Source: an uncultured Clostridia bacterium
GTDB taxonomy: Bacteria > Bacillota > Clostridia > UBA1381
Length of the DNA stretch: 64,000 bases
Reading direction: 5' to 3'
Assembly: GCA_934454145.1 (NCBI GenBank)
Contig: CAKSFT010000001.1
Coordinates: forward strand, 372,001 to 436,000
Position 1 is the first letter of the stretch; each line of letters begins with the position of its first letter. Made by a program: the position numbers and the translations under genes. Positions 51,501 to 61,031 of this stretch are shown here, one piece after another. Under the pieces are notes generated by a model that had not been told where the DNA came from, did not search any database, and saw only the letters and a program-made list of their open reading frames with translations.

Positions 51501-51533
51501 GGCTGTAAAAAACTCCGAAAGTTTTTTACAGCC
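51501..51533 (+). terminator. Terminator after the small secreted protein
   Basis: GGCTGTAAAAAACT (51501-51514) pairs with AGTTTTTTACAGCC (51520-51533), then TTAATTTTTT. Core shared with the terminator at 14011. Confidence 0.8.
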
Positions 51534-51548
51534 TTAATTTTTTAGAGG

Positions 51549-51702
51549 GGATAGGGAAAAAGCTTTGGAATTAACAAACTGAGCCAAAGCTTTGGCTTTG
51601 GGTTACCCGATGGCGTACATGGGTACGCCGGGCGGCGAAGTTTGTTGATAGCAAGAAAAAGGAAAATCATACGAAAAATCATATTTTTTTGATTTTTCTG
51701 CC
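51549..51702. repeat. Composite intergenic repeat, copy b
   Basis: Outer parts (GGATAGGGAAAA at 51549-51560 and GGAAAATCATACG to TTTTTCTGCC, 51661-51702) match the repeat at 28644-28700. The middle, about 100 bases, contains a copy of the 27220-27260 hairpin (51557-51593) and a perfect GGCGTAC/GTACGCC hairpin (51612-51629). No coding potential; this region explains the gap between 51494 and 51797. Confidence 0.6.
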
Positions 51703-51796
51703 ATGATAAAACTAAACTGTAACAATTATATTTTCTATAATGTTTGTGTTTTACTTTTTTTCTTGCGTTCCGGAGTTTTTTTACATCCCCTTTTTG

Positions 51797-54700
51797 TTAA
51801 AATCCCACTGATGCATTGGGGATAACAGGGGTCATGCCCTCTTTGCTGTCCCACAGGAAGGCTTTTGCCTTCTTTGCGTCACTGCCGGGTTTCACAGACA
51901 ATGAGATTGATTTGTCCTTGCCCGACGAGTCTGTTATGCTTTGTGCGCTTGTGACGCCGATAAGTCTGGAATTCTCGTCATAAAGTGCAATTGCAATTGT
52001 CACCTTCTTCGCCTCGTGCCCGACATAATATACCTGTGCTGTCAGGGTCGACGACGCCGTCACGCTTGAAGAATTAAATGCCAATTCGCCAAATTCAACA
52101 CCCTTTTCCTTTGGTGTGAAAATTCCTTTCAAATCAACAGTATATCCGGCAGAAGCCGCATTTTTGCCTGTCACTGTCACAACAGCCGTATGTGTGCCTT
52201 CTCCCAGTCCGCTGTACAAACTTCTCGAAAGGTATCCGTCATAAAGCGAGCTGTCTGCCGCCAGGAACGTATCCTTCGCCTCTCCGACAACCACGCCGTC
52301 GACTGTCAAACTGAATATACCTGCATTTTCTTCATGCAGTGCATACTCCAGAACCACTTCATCACCTTTAAAGGTAAATTCATATTGTTCTCCATTCTCT
52401 GTGAGTTTCTTTGACAATGCAGTAAAATCATATGTGTAGTCCTTGAAATCGGTCAGCGGAGTCACTGCACTGTTTTCCTTCGGGAGGACAAAATATTTTT
52501 CCGAGTCATGTGTCAGCAGATTGTTTACATATTCTCCGTAATATCTTGAACCTTCCGCTGTCGGGTGTGTTGTATCCGGGGAGGTAAAGAACTTCCCGAA
52601 TGTGTCCCACTCGCCTGCCAGCGTGATGTCCTGATTGTACAGGGTTCTCATATAGTCGCGTATATTTATGGTCGGTATACTGTATGCCTTTGCAATCTTT
52701 TCGTGTTCTGCAATAGACCAGCTGTTTGTTTCAAAGTTCTGTACCATTGTGTACACAAATATGATAACCGGGCGTTTTTCAAGCTTGTTGAGATTCCTCA
52801 CGATAGATTCCATATATTTTGCCGTTTCTGCAAAGTTGGCATCATTTACCGAAAATTCCACAAAAACCAAATCGGGTGATTTTGAAATCACATCACGCTC
52901 AAGCCTTCTCCATCCGTATTGTGACCCTGTTCCGCCGACAGAGCAATTGTGACACTCTGCATTCGGGAACCATTCTTTGATTTGGTTTGTGACATGCACT
53001 CGCCAGCCCTCCTGGTTGGTGATTGAACCGCCGAAGAACGCAACGCTCAGATTTTCCTTATCCTTAAAGATTTCCGGCATAACAAACTCTTTGCTCTGAT
53101 TCCATTCTGTTCTAAAATGTATCACCTGGTCTTCAGTCATTCCCAAAACATCTTTCGGAATTGTCATTGTGTATTTTGTGTTATATTCAAAGCTCCCCGG
53201 TATCACAGTCAGGACATTTTCGTCGGGCAAAATCGTTGCCTCAACGCTGTTGCCGTTTTCGTCTGTTATGCTGATTCCGTCTGTAGTTTCGGGCGCACCG
53301 CTCAGGGTGACCGTAAATATATTACCCGAAACAGGCACAGGCGCCGCATTTTCCAGCGGATATCCGCTGCCGTATGTGACCTCTGCCTTGCCATAATCCC
53401 CGTCCCACAGATAAATATAGTCTATATACTGTGTCGGTGTTTTGTCGTCCGTCTTTTGCATAACCTGTATTCTGCGGATTTTTTCCCAATTTGCATTGTA
53501 TGTAAAATTGGTTTCGGGGGTTGTCGCGATATTCCCCGCGTCGTCGGCGAGTATAAGTGAATATTTGTGGCTTGCAAAATTCATCTTCACCGTCACTGTA
53601 TACCATTTGTTCGCCTCAAAGATATAATTTGCATATTCCGAGCCATAATAAAGCTTGTTTCCGTCCTGTATTTTCAGGGCAAAAATTGATTCTCCGCCGC
53701 TTGTTTCGTTCGGTATGATTGACAGGAAATTATTAGACAAAGTCCCGTCATTGTCATATTTAAATCTCATTTTGTACAAAATGTTCTTTTTGCCTTCCAG
53801 GGATACGTCCTCGTCAAAGATAACGTCAAAGCTTCTGTACGGGAACTTGCCCCATGTCATCACGCAGTTTCCGTCCGAAACCATTGATTGATCCTCAATT
53901 TTGAACTTACTGCCCCCGATTCCTTTATACCACTTTGATATGTCGTCCGCGCCGTCAAACTCCGCTCTGAAGAGGTACTTCTCTTCGTCCGCCGTGAAGA
54001 ATGCGGCAGACTTTCCGAGATTCACGCCGATTGCCGGCACTGCCACCGTGTACTTTGTTCTGTAAGACAATTTTGACATGACAGCCGTCACGGTTTTGCC
54101 GTCCTCAGAAAGTGTCTTTGACAGTTCTGCACCGCCATCGATTGTGATTTTCGCCATGTCGGCTTCTGTGATTGCGTCCTCAAAATCCACAGTGAACGTT
54201 GCTCCGTTTTTAATGCCCGACGCTCCGTCCAGGGGCTTGCCGCCGTCATAAGAGATGCTTGCCACCGGCAGCAAATCTTCGTCATATGCCTCCAGATAAT
54301 CAAGATAGAAATATCCGTCAGCCTCTGTTTTCATGGTACAAATTTGTGTGAGATTTACATATGTGCCGTTATATAAAAAACCTTCCGTATATGTACCGCT
54401 GTTTCCGTTGTCATCTGATATATTTACATATGTTTTCTTTGCCTTATAGTCCGCCCTGAGTTCAACACTATACCATGTGTCACCGCTCAGCGAATAATCT
54501 TTCAGTGCATCGTTCAGTTTCAGCTTTCCGCCTTCGTACGCCATCTTGAAGTAGTAAAATGATTCCAAATTCGTTGTGCCGTCTGCATTTAATTTTTTCC
54601 CGTTCAGCGCAAGAATATCACGGTTAATATATGTGTCTGCCTTAAACCTCATCTTGACAATGATATTTTCTTTCGTCTGGTCAATTTGGTATGCATCGTC

Positions 54701-55930
54701 ACCGGTGCCGAAGTATATCCCAAAAGCACCATAACCGACATTGTTCCTGTTATATTTTGCATATCCGTTTGTCACGTCAACCAAAGAATTATCAAATGTT
54801 CCTTTTGGGTTATACTGATAACTGCTGTCGAATACCGCCCATTTTGACATGTCGTCCTTGCCGTCAAACTGTGAGCTTGTGATTATCCCTGTCCTTACCG
54901 CCGAGAAAAATGTCACAGACTTGCCGAGATTCATGCCGATTGCCGGCACTGTCAGTGTATACTGTGTGCCGTACGCAAGCTTTGAAACAACCGCCGTCAC
55001 GGTTTTGCCGTCTGCGGAAAGTGTTTTTGAGAGTTCTGCGCCGCCGTCAATTGTGATATCCGCCATGTCGGCTTCTGTGATTGCATTTTCAAAATCTATG
55101 CTGAATTCCGTGCCGTTTGCGATGCCCGACACACCGTCCGGGTTCTTTCCTTCGTCATACGAAATCTTTGCAACAGGCATCAAATCCTCGTCATATGCTC
55201 TCAGATAGTCAATACAGAAAGTTCCGCCCGCTGCTGTTCTCATTGTGCATATTTGTGTCAGGTTTTCAAACTTGTAGGCCGAACCGTTTATAAAGCCGAT
55301 TGTATATGTACCCCCTTTATTGCCGGCGTCGTCAGCAATGTTTACATATGCCTTCTGCTCTTCATAGTCTACTCTCACATCAATGTTATACCATGTGTCA
55401 ACACTCAGGGCATAGCCGGTTTGCGTATACGTTGCCGGACTGCCGTTTTTGTTCATTGTCAGCTTTCCGTCATAAGATGACAAGTTGAAAAATTCCTGCG
55501 AGTCGTCAGTTACTGCGCCATCATTCTTTATTCTTTTTGCAAACAAAGAAAAAAGTTGATAATTATCAGAAAATCGGTCTGCCTTAAACCGCAGTTTAAA
55601 TACAATATTTTTCTTTGTTTGGGCAATTTGATATGCCTCATTACCAGTGCCGAAATACATTCCCCATGTCCCATAGCCGACATTTGCGTTGGCAAACTTT
55701 ATCAGGCTTTGTGACGAGTCAATCAATGTGCTTGTCTTGTCAATCAAAATGTCGTTGGGTTGCAAATTGTCACCGAACACCTTCCAGTGTGCACCGTCGT
55801 CAGTGCCGTCAAACTCCGCCCGGGCAATCATGCCAGTCGTTTCCGCATGAGCTGCCATCATCGGCATGCAGGAAACCAGCATCGCCAGGGTCAGGCATGC
55901 GCTCATGAATTTTTGTTTTAGTTTTAACAT
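51797..55930 (-). CDS. Large secreted SGNH-family esterase with three tandem binding repeats
   Basis: 1377 residues, signal peptide cut near AHA (29). Three tandem units of about 300 residues (33-345, 347-650, 652-940): each a LamG/jelly-roll-like module (ARAEFDGTDDGAHWKVF; TWYNIDVRVDY) plus an SbsA-type Ig domain (units 1 and 2 share EDAITEADM and ITIDGGAELSKTLS; unit 3 is divergent). An SGNH/GDSL hydrolase follows (about 960-1140): FFGGSIT with Ser 969, GGTGS near 1000, SVND with Asn 1029, DTTHP with Asp 1119 and His 1122. Then a beta-module and a terminal FLWDSKEGMTPV module. Likely a carbohydrate deacetylase, perhaps on pectin; no SLH. Ribosome site AAGGAGG. Confidence 0.85.
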   Translation of the reverse strand: MLKLKQKFMSACLTLAMLVSCMPMMAAHAETTGMIARAEFDGTDDGAHWKVFGDNLQPNDILIDKTSTLIDSSQSLIKFANANVGYGTWGMYFGTGNEAYQIAQTKKNIVFKLRFKADRFSDNYQLFSLFAKRIKNDGAVTDDSQEFFNLSSYDGKLTMNKNGSPATYTQTGYALSVDTWYNIDVRVDYEEQKAYVNIADDAGNKGGTYTIGFINGSAYKFENLTQICTMRTAAGGTFCIDYLRAYDEDLMPVAKISYDEGKNPDGVSGIANGTEFSIDFENAITEADMADITIDGGAELSKTLSADGKTVTAVVSKLAYGTQYTLTVPAIGMNLGKSVTFFSAVRTGIITSSQFDGKDDMSKWAVFDSSYQYNPKGTFDNSLVDVTNGYAKYNRNNVGYGAFGIYFGTGDDAYQIDQTKENIIVKMRFKADTYINRDILALNGKKLNADGTTNLESFYYFKMAYEGGKLKLNDALKDYSLSGDTWYSVELRADYKAKKTYVNISDDNGNSGTYTEGFLYNGTYVNLTQICTMKTEADGYFYLDYLEAYDEDLLPVASISYDGGKPLDGASGIKNGATFTVDFEDAITEADMAKITIDGGAELSKTLSEDGKTVTAVMSKLSYRTKYTVAVPAIGVNLGKSAAFFTADEEKYLFRAEFDGADDISKWYKGIGGSKFKIEDQSMVSDGNCVMTWGKFPYRSFDVIFDEDVSLEGKKNILYKMRFKYDNDGTLSNNFLSIIPNETSGGESIFALKIQDGNKLYYGSEYANYIFEANKWYTVTVKMNFASHKYSLILADDAGNIATTPETNFTYNANWEKIRRIQVMQKTDDKTPTQYIDYIYLWDGDYGKAEVTYGSGYPLENAAPVPVSGNIFTVTLSGAPETTDGISITDENGNSVEATILPDENVLTVIPGSFEYNTKYTMTIPKDVLGMTEDQVIHFRTEWNQSKEFVMPEIFKDKENLSVAFFGGSITNQEGWRVHVTNQIKEWFPNAECHNCSVGGTGSQYGWRRLERDVISKSPDLVFVEFSVNDANFAETAKYMESIVRNLNKLEKRPVIIFVYTMVQNFETNSWSIAEHEKIAKAYSIPTINIRDYMRTLYNQDITLAGEWDTFGKFFTSPDTTHPTAEGSRYYGEYVNNLLTHDSEKYFVLPKENSAVTPLTDFKDYTYDFTALSKKLTENGEQYEFTFKGDEVVLEYALHEENAGIFSLTVDGVVVGEAKDTFLAADSSLYDGYLSRSLYSGLGEGTHTAVVTVTGKNAASAGYTVDLKGIFTPKEKGVEFGELAFNSSSVTASSTLTAQVYYVGHEAKKVTIAIALYDENSRLIGVTSAQSITDSSGKDKSISLSVKPGSDAKKAKAFLWDSKEGMTPVIPNASVGF

Positions 55931-55978
55931 TTTTTGTCCTCCTTAAATTTTTTATTTTAATGCCTGAAAAAGCACTAA

Positions 55979-58303
55979 TTACATTTTTCTGTACATATCG
56001 GCATAAATGCCGCAGTTTGCCTTTATATTTTCAAATTCCGCAGTCTGCTGTGCCGTCAGCTCTGTCGTGTTGCCCGACATGTTCAGGTCAGAGTCGGTCG
56101 TCTCGGCATATGTATACACCCCGGTCGCCGTGTCAACAAAGCAATTGTCCATAACCGTGGTTTCTTCTGCTGTTTCTGCTGTTTTGTTGTTCACATATTT
56201 CAGGACATTGCCGTATGCGGACTGCCATGCATAGCTTTTCCATGCCACGCCGGGATAATATCCGTTGCTTTCGGGCACGCCGACAAGGTTCCCCATAAAC
56301 AAATTTGCATGTCCGTTATATCTGCCGTTTATCTCGTCCCACACATTATACTTCACTTCGTCAACAGTGATATAAAGCCCTTTTCCGCGGATTTTTGCAC
56401 CATATCTTGCATTTTTCACGAGGTTCCCCGAGAAGGTGTTGCACACACCGCCATGTATCAGCAACACAGAATCAATATTTTCAAAAATATTTTTTTCTGC
56501 CGTCTGACCGCTTAGCCAGTCGTCCCAGTACACCGCGCCTATGCCGCTGTTTGAATCGTGGATATAGTTGCGCCGTATCACCGTCCCCAGGTTTGCAAGA
56601 TTATTCCCTGTATAAATAATCCCTGCGTCATTTGCGTTGTCGGTCAGACAGCCGTAAATGTCGTTGTATTCTATGATGTGGTCATTTCCGCTGTATGACA
56701 CCGCAAGGTGCGGTGTCCCGGTCACGGTGTTTCTGCTTGCAGTGACGCCGCAGCCCGACAGCACAAATGCCGCCTGATTTGTCCTGTAAATCTGCGAAGT
56801 TTTCTCAAACATACAGTTCTTCAGCACAGAGCCGGATTTTTCCAGCGTGTTGACATCTCCGCCGCCGATATTTATCCCCATGCCGCCAAGGTTTCGGAAG
56901 TCGCACGATGTTACAGTATTGTTGTTTCCGAAAACATATACCGCAGACGCCGACGCGTTTTCAAATTTGCACCCGGCAATCCTGAGATTGTCCGTCTTTG
57001 CATTTATGAAATATCCGCCCGAGTTTTCAAAGCTTATGTCCTCTATGCTGATTTTCCCCGCGTCTGTGATTGTCAGCAGGTCGTCCCTGTTTGTGCTCAG
57101 CTGTATGCGCATGTTTTCAAAGCTTCCGTCCGCCACATCGCTCTCCGGCGGATAATAATAAAGAATGTTGTTCTTTATCACATATTCACCCTCGCTGTCC
57201 AGCTCTGCCGGCAGGTTGTATATATACCAATTTTTGTTTTCTTCGTTTTTCAGTGTATCCGGCTTCGAACCGCACAGGTATTCCCCAAGGCTCAGCGCAC
57301 CGTCCGCCACAGCCGAAACATGTCCCCTTGCCAAATCCCACTCATAGATGAAAAAGCCTCTCACCCATGCTTCTTTATAATCGCTCCAGTCCTTTATACT
57401 GTCAGACTTTATGCTCAGCTTGCCGTCTGTCCACATGGTGTCCGCAACGGCATAGCCCTCATTGGGATACTTTGCAATCTGTCCCTGTTTTCCGTTATAA
57501 TAAAGCATTGTATAAATCGGGTCATCTCCCACATTGTTTCCCGAATAGTCTGTCGAGATACCATAGGACAAAAGCTTGATTTTATACAGTTTTCCATGCA
57601 CATTTTCCGGGAACATTGACAGTTCTTTTTCATCGCTGACCTTTTCAAACATCTTCCCCGAAAGAGTCACACCACCTGAGAACACAACGTCACTCCCGTC
57701 GGATTTCAGTGTCAGCGACGAAATATTTTTAAATCCCGTCATCTCCTGTGCCTCGCTTATGTCATACCTTCCTCCGCGGAATATGACCGACACATCTTTG
57801 CCGTCATATTCTCCGCTCCCGTCCCATTCCTTTGCCCTTTCCAGTGCCGCCGAAACGGTCTTTAGCGGATTTTGAAAGCTTCCGTCGGCACGGTTGTTTC
57901 CGCGCGGCGAAACATATATGTCGGTGGCTCTTGCCGGTCCTTCGGCATTTATGTTGACATATGCCCCGTCGGATGGCACGGATATTGTGGAAGAAAGCCT
58001 GACCGGCATGCTTTCCCCCGGTTTGATTGTCCGCTCAAAAACGGCGCTTGCCGTTCTTTCGGAATCGCTGTTGCTGATTTCCACCAGTATATTTACGTCA
58101 ACAGCGCTCCCTGTTGTGTTTTTGGCGTCAAACGCCACATTTATATATCTGCCCGGTATATATTCCGAAACAGGTGTGCTCACCGCAACGCCCTGCACGG
58201 CATTAATATAGCTTTTGCACTCCGCCTCTGCCGCCTCGGCGCCGCAGACACCTGCCAATGCAAGCGGTGCACAGAGCATTGCCGCCGCTGTTCTTTTTAT
58301 CAT
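55979..58303 (-). CDS. Secreted right-handed beta-helix enzyme (GH141-like), no SLH
   Basis: 774 residues. Signal peptide (ending near GAEAAEAE), a small N-terminal beta-domain (about 30-130), then the beta-helix from TDIYVSPRGNNRADGSF. Shares FRGGRYD, IAKYPNEGY, GEYVIKNNILYYYPP and a polymorphic Asp motif NDAGIIYTG, where the three array-1 paralogues read DMDA(I/V)Y. Ends near GIYADMYRKM. Start ATG 58303 after GGGAGG; the ATG 27 bases earlier lacks a site. Activity on plant polysaccharide is inferred. Confidence 0.8.
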   Translation of the reverse strand: MIKRTAAAMLCAPLALAGVCGAEAAEAECKSYINAVQGVAVSTPVSEYIPGRYINVAFDAKNTTGSAVDVNILVEISNSDSERTASAVFERTIKPGESMPVRLSSTISVPSDGAYVNINAEGPARATDIYVSPRGNNRADGSFQNPLKTVSAALERAKEWDGSGEYDGKDVSVIFRGGRYDISEAQEMTGFKNISSLTLKSDGSDVVFSGGVTLSGKMFEKVSDEKELSMFPENVHGKLYKIKLLSYGISTDYSGNNVGDDPIYTMLYYNGKQGQIAKYPNEGYAVADTMWTDGKLSIKSDSIKDWSDYKEAWVRGFFIYEWDLARGHVSAVADGALSLGEYLCGSKPDTLKNEENKNWYIYNLPAELDSEGEYVIKNNILYYYPPESDVADGSFENMRIQLSTNRDDLLTITDAGKISIEDISFENSGGYFINAKTDNLRIAGCKFENASASAVYVFGNNNTVTSCDFRNLGGMGINIGGGDVNTLEKSGSVLKNCMFEKTSQIYRTNQAAFVLSGCGVTASRNTVTGTPHLAVSYSGNDHIIEYNDIYGCLTDNANDAGIIYTGNNLANLGTVIRRNYIHDSNSGIGAVYWDDWLSGQTAEKNIFENIDSVLLIHGGVCNTFSGNLVKNARYGAKIRGKGLYITVDEVKYNVWDEINGRYNGHANLFMGNLVGVPESNGYYPGVAWKSYAWQSAYGNVLKYVNNKTAETAEETTVMDNCFVDTATGVYTYAETTDSDLNMSGNTTELTAQQTAEFENIKANCGIYADMYRKM

Positions 58304-58319
58304 GTCTGTTCCTCCCGTT

Positions 58320-61019
58320 TTACTTTGCATCTATGACAATCATCGACCAGATGGTATTTGTGTTTGCCTTGCAGAACACTTCATCTCCGTTTTGTACATC
58401 GTCATAAGAAATTGTGTCCACGGTAACCTTCCCGTTTTTGACGGTCATCTTGTAAATCTCCGCGCCTGTGTTCATTTTCTGCAAATCTCCGCTCGCGTCA
58501 TTGATGCTTGTGTATCTGAAGAAGTTGTTCTGCAATTTTCTTGTGATTTTCACATAGAAAGAACGTTTTTCCAGATGCACCGCCGTGCCCGTGCCGCCGT
58601 GCACCTCGCCAAATGTCATTGACATTCCGTACTGTCCCTTCTTGGTTATGTCAAAGGCTCTGTACATATTGGAAATTCTCCCGGCGCCGTCAAGTTCATA
58701 GTATATTATGTCGCCGGCGTGCAGTGAATTGAAGGTGTCCTTCACAAGCTGCGGCGCCTTTTCGTTCCACGAAATCTCCAGTGTTTTCCCCCCTTGTGAA
58801 ACAACCAGTGCTTTCACCGGCAAATCGTCTTTGTCCAGGACGGTGGTTGCGGATTTTACAATTGCGGGTTTTACGTCGTTTGCAATCCTCGGCAGTTCTT
58901 CCGTCGACGCGCCTTCTCTTTTCCACACAACAACATCAACCGTGTTCATGTCTTCGTCAACATTGTAGAACTCATGCACAAACCCCTGGCGCGAAATATT
59001 ATTCAGCGGTTCCGAAACATAAGACTGTTCCGGGTCATCATCATATATGTTGAAGAATACCGTGTCAGAATCCTGATACCATATATTCTGCCAACTGTCT
59101 GCATAAAAATCGTATCCGTGGTTATACCCGAAAAACACCTTTTTTTCCGCGTCCAGGAAGGTTCCGTTCTCCAGTGTCCCCGTGTATTCGCTTGTCGGTA
59201 CACTTGTTTTCTGGCAGGCATAAAATCTGCCCTCCCAGCGCAGGTCGCCGTCCTTTGTCACTGTGTTCAGGACGGTCAGCTTTCCGTCGCCGTCCAGCTT
59301 ATACATAACCACCTGCGGCTGCCAGCTTTCAGTGCCGCTTTTATAAAGAAATTTCATGACGTCTTCGGCGTCCTTTTTCGTGCCGTTCAGCTTCACATGC
59401 TCGTCAAGGTCAAATCTTACATATTCATTGTCCTCAGTGAGCACCTTGATTGCCGCAATTATCGGCGATTCGTCCTCGTCAAAATAGCCTCTTACAAAAT
59501 ATCCGTAATTCTTTTCGTCGCCGTTCTTTTTAAACCCGTAAACATAAAAATCATCATCTACGAAAAAAGTCCCTTCGGCGCCAAGCTTAAACGGATAATT
59601 TTCTGTCCCCGATGCCATCTTATATTCCGTTCCGTCCACAGAAACCTTGCCGTGCTCTCCCGGCTCTCCTTTTGACATGGCCGTAATTTTTCCCGACACA
59701 GTGGAGGAAAACGCATAAGTTATGCTGTGCTCGCCGTTTTCCCCGACCAAAGCCACCATGCCCTTTGTTATTGCAGACGGGATATTGTCGGTGCCGTTTA
59801 CATAAACCTTATAATGTTCATAATCTTTGTCATAAAGATAATTGTCAGAACTGTCCTTTTCGTCCACAATTCTTATCCCATTGTCGTCCGATACGGCATA
59901 ATCCACCACAATAATCTTTTCTGCCTTGAATATGCTTATACATTCGACATCTCCGTCATTGTCGTTGTCCGTCAGCAAAACATACCCGATTTCCGGCACA
60001 AGATTTTCTCTTTTATAATCCGGCTTTGCCACACCGTTATATATGATGTTTGTTTCATCTGTTATCCTGACATTCTTTGCCCTGCCGTTTTCGTTTTCAT
60101 AGACAAAGTTGAATGCCCCGAATTCCGGCGAATCCCCCATGATATTCTCCGCCTTGACCTTGACAGTCACATTTTTGGCAGAAGGCACGGCATACTTCAC
60201 TTCCCCCATGTCGTCGTCTTTGTCAAAATAAACATATGCGTCAACACTGTATCCCAGATATTCCGAAACATTGCTGTTCCCTGTATAAACCGTTTCGCCG
60301 TCAAGCTTTGCATATTCCGCCCCGGAGGTTTTTCCTGCCTCTTCGTCCAGTGCCGTCACACAGTTTGCCGTCACAACCGCCCTGACCTTCACGGTTCTGT
60401 GGAAATTCCAGAGCGCGTCATTTTCTTCTTCGTTATCATATGACGGGGAACCGTCCTTAAAGCTCAGCTTATAGACACTGCATTCAAGGGCATTTTCCAG
60501 CAATATCGAAAATTCGTCATATTTAAGCGCTCTCTCGCCGATTTTGATGTCATCAACCAAACCGATTGACTCTGCCACACTTATATAGCCTTTTGGATAA
60601 TCTCCGCTTTGTTTTGCCAAAACTTCATACCCCAACGCGTTTACAAAAGCCTTCACCGCTTCATTGACCGATATTGTACGTTCCGGGTAGAATTTCCCGT
60701 CGGCATACCCTATCATGTACCCCAGCGCCGCACCCGTGTTTATCTCGTCCGAATAGGGATAGTCGGCGTCTATGTCATAAAATCCGCAATCTCCCCCATT
60801 TGGCGCGGTGTCTGTGAATTCCAAAAGCGTCCTCGTGAATTTTGCCCTTGTCACTTCTTCTGCATCGCCGACGCCTTCGTCAAAGGTTATCCCCAGGTAT
60901 GCAAGTTTTTCCACCCTTGCGGAAAACCCTGTGTTTTCAGTGTCATTTCCGTCTGCCGCAAAGGCATATGTCGGAAGAATTGCGGTGCACAAAAGCAAAG
61001 ATATAATTTTTTTCAGCAT
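58320..61019 (-). CDS. SLH-domain S-layer-like surface protein
   Basis: 899 residues. Signal peptide (cut near AFA), SLH region about 30-195 (VTRAKFTRTLLEFTD, GYADGKFYPERTISVNEAV), then a long beta-rich part with DNDNDGDVE, KVSVDGTEYKM and YGFKKNG motifs. Paralogue of 33246-35861, at an equivalent place in array 2. Could be an S-layer or scaffold protein; no catalytic motif seen. ATG 61019 chosen, after GGGGTGGAAG; the GTG at 61028 lies in that site. Confidence 0.8.
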   Translation of the reverse strand: MLKKIISLLLCTAILPTYAFAADGNDTENTGFSARVEKLAYLGITFDEGVGDAEEVTRAKFTRTLLEFTDTAPNGGDCGFYDIDADYPYSDEINTGAALGYMIGYADGKFYPERTISVNEAVKAFVNALGYEVLAKQSGDYPKGYISVAESIGLVDDIKIGERALKYDEFSILLENALECSVYKLSFKDGSPSYDNEEENDALWNFHRTVKVRAVVTANCVTALDEEAGKTSGAEYAKLDGETVYTGNSNVSEYLGYSVDAYVYFDKDDDMGEVKYAVPSAKNVTVKVKAENIMGDSPEFGAFNFVYENENGRAKNVRITDETNIIYNGVAKPDYKRENLVPEIGYVLLTDNDNDGDVECISIFKAEKIIVVDYAVSDDNGIRIVDEKDSSDNYLYDKDYEHYKVYVNGTDNIPSAITKGMVALVGENGEHSITYAFSSTVSGKITAMSKGEPGEHGKVSVDGTEYKMASGTENYPFKLGAEGTFFVDDDFYVYGFKKNGDEKNYGYFVRGYFDEDESPIIAAIKVLTEDNEYVRFDLDEHVKLNGTKKDAEDVMKFLYKSGTESWQPQVVMYKLDGDGKLTVLNTVTKDGDLRWEGRFYACQKTSVPTSEYTGTLENGTFLDAEKKVFFGYNHGYDFYADSWQNIWYQDSDTVFFNIYDDDPEQSYVSEPLNNISRQGFVHEFYNVDEDMNTVDVVVWKREGASTEELPRIANDVKPAIVKSATTVLDKDDLPVKALVVSQGGKTLEISWNEKAPQLVKDTFNSLHAGDIIYYELDGAGRISNMYRAFDITKKGQYGMSMTFGEVHGGTGTAVHLEKRSFYVKITRKLQNNFFRYTSINDASGDLQKMNTGAEIYKMTVKNGKVTVDTISYDDVQNGDEVFCKANTNTIWSMIVIDAK

Positions 61020-61031
61020 CACTTCCACCCC

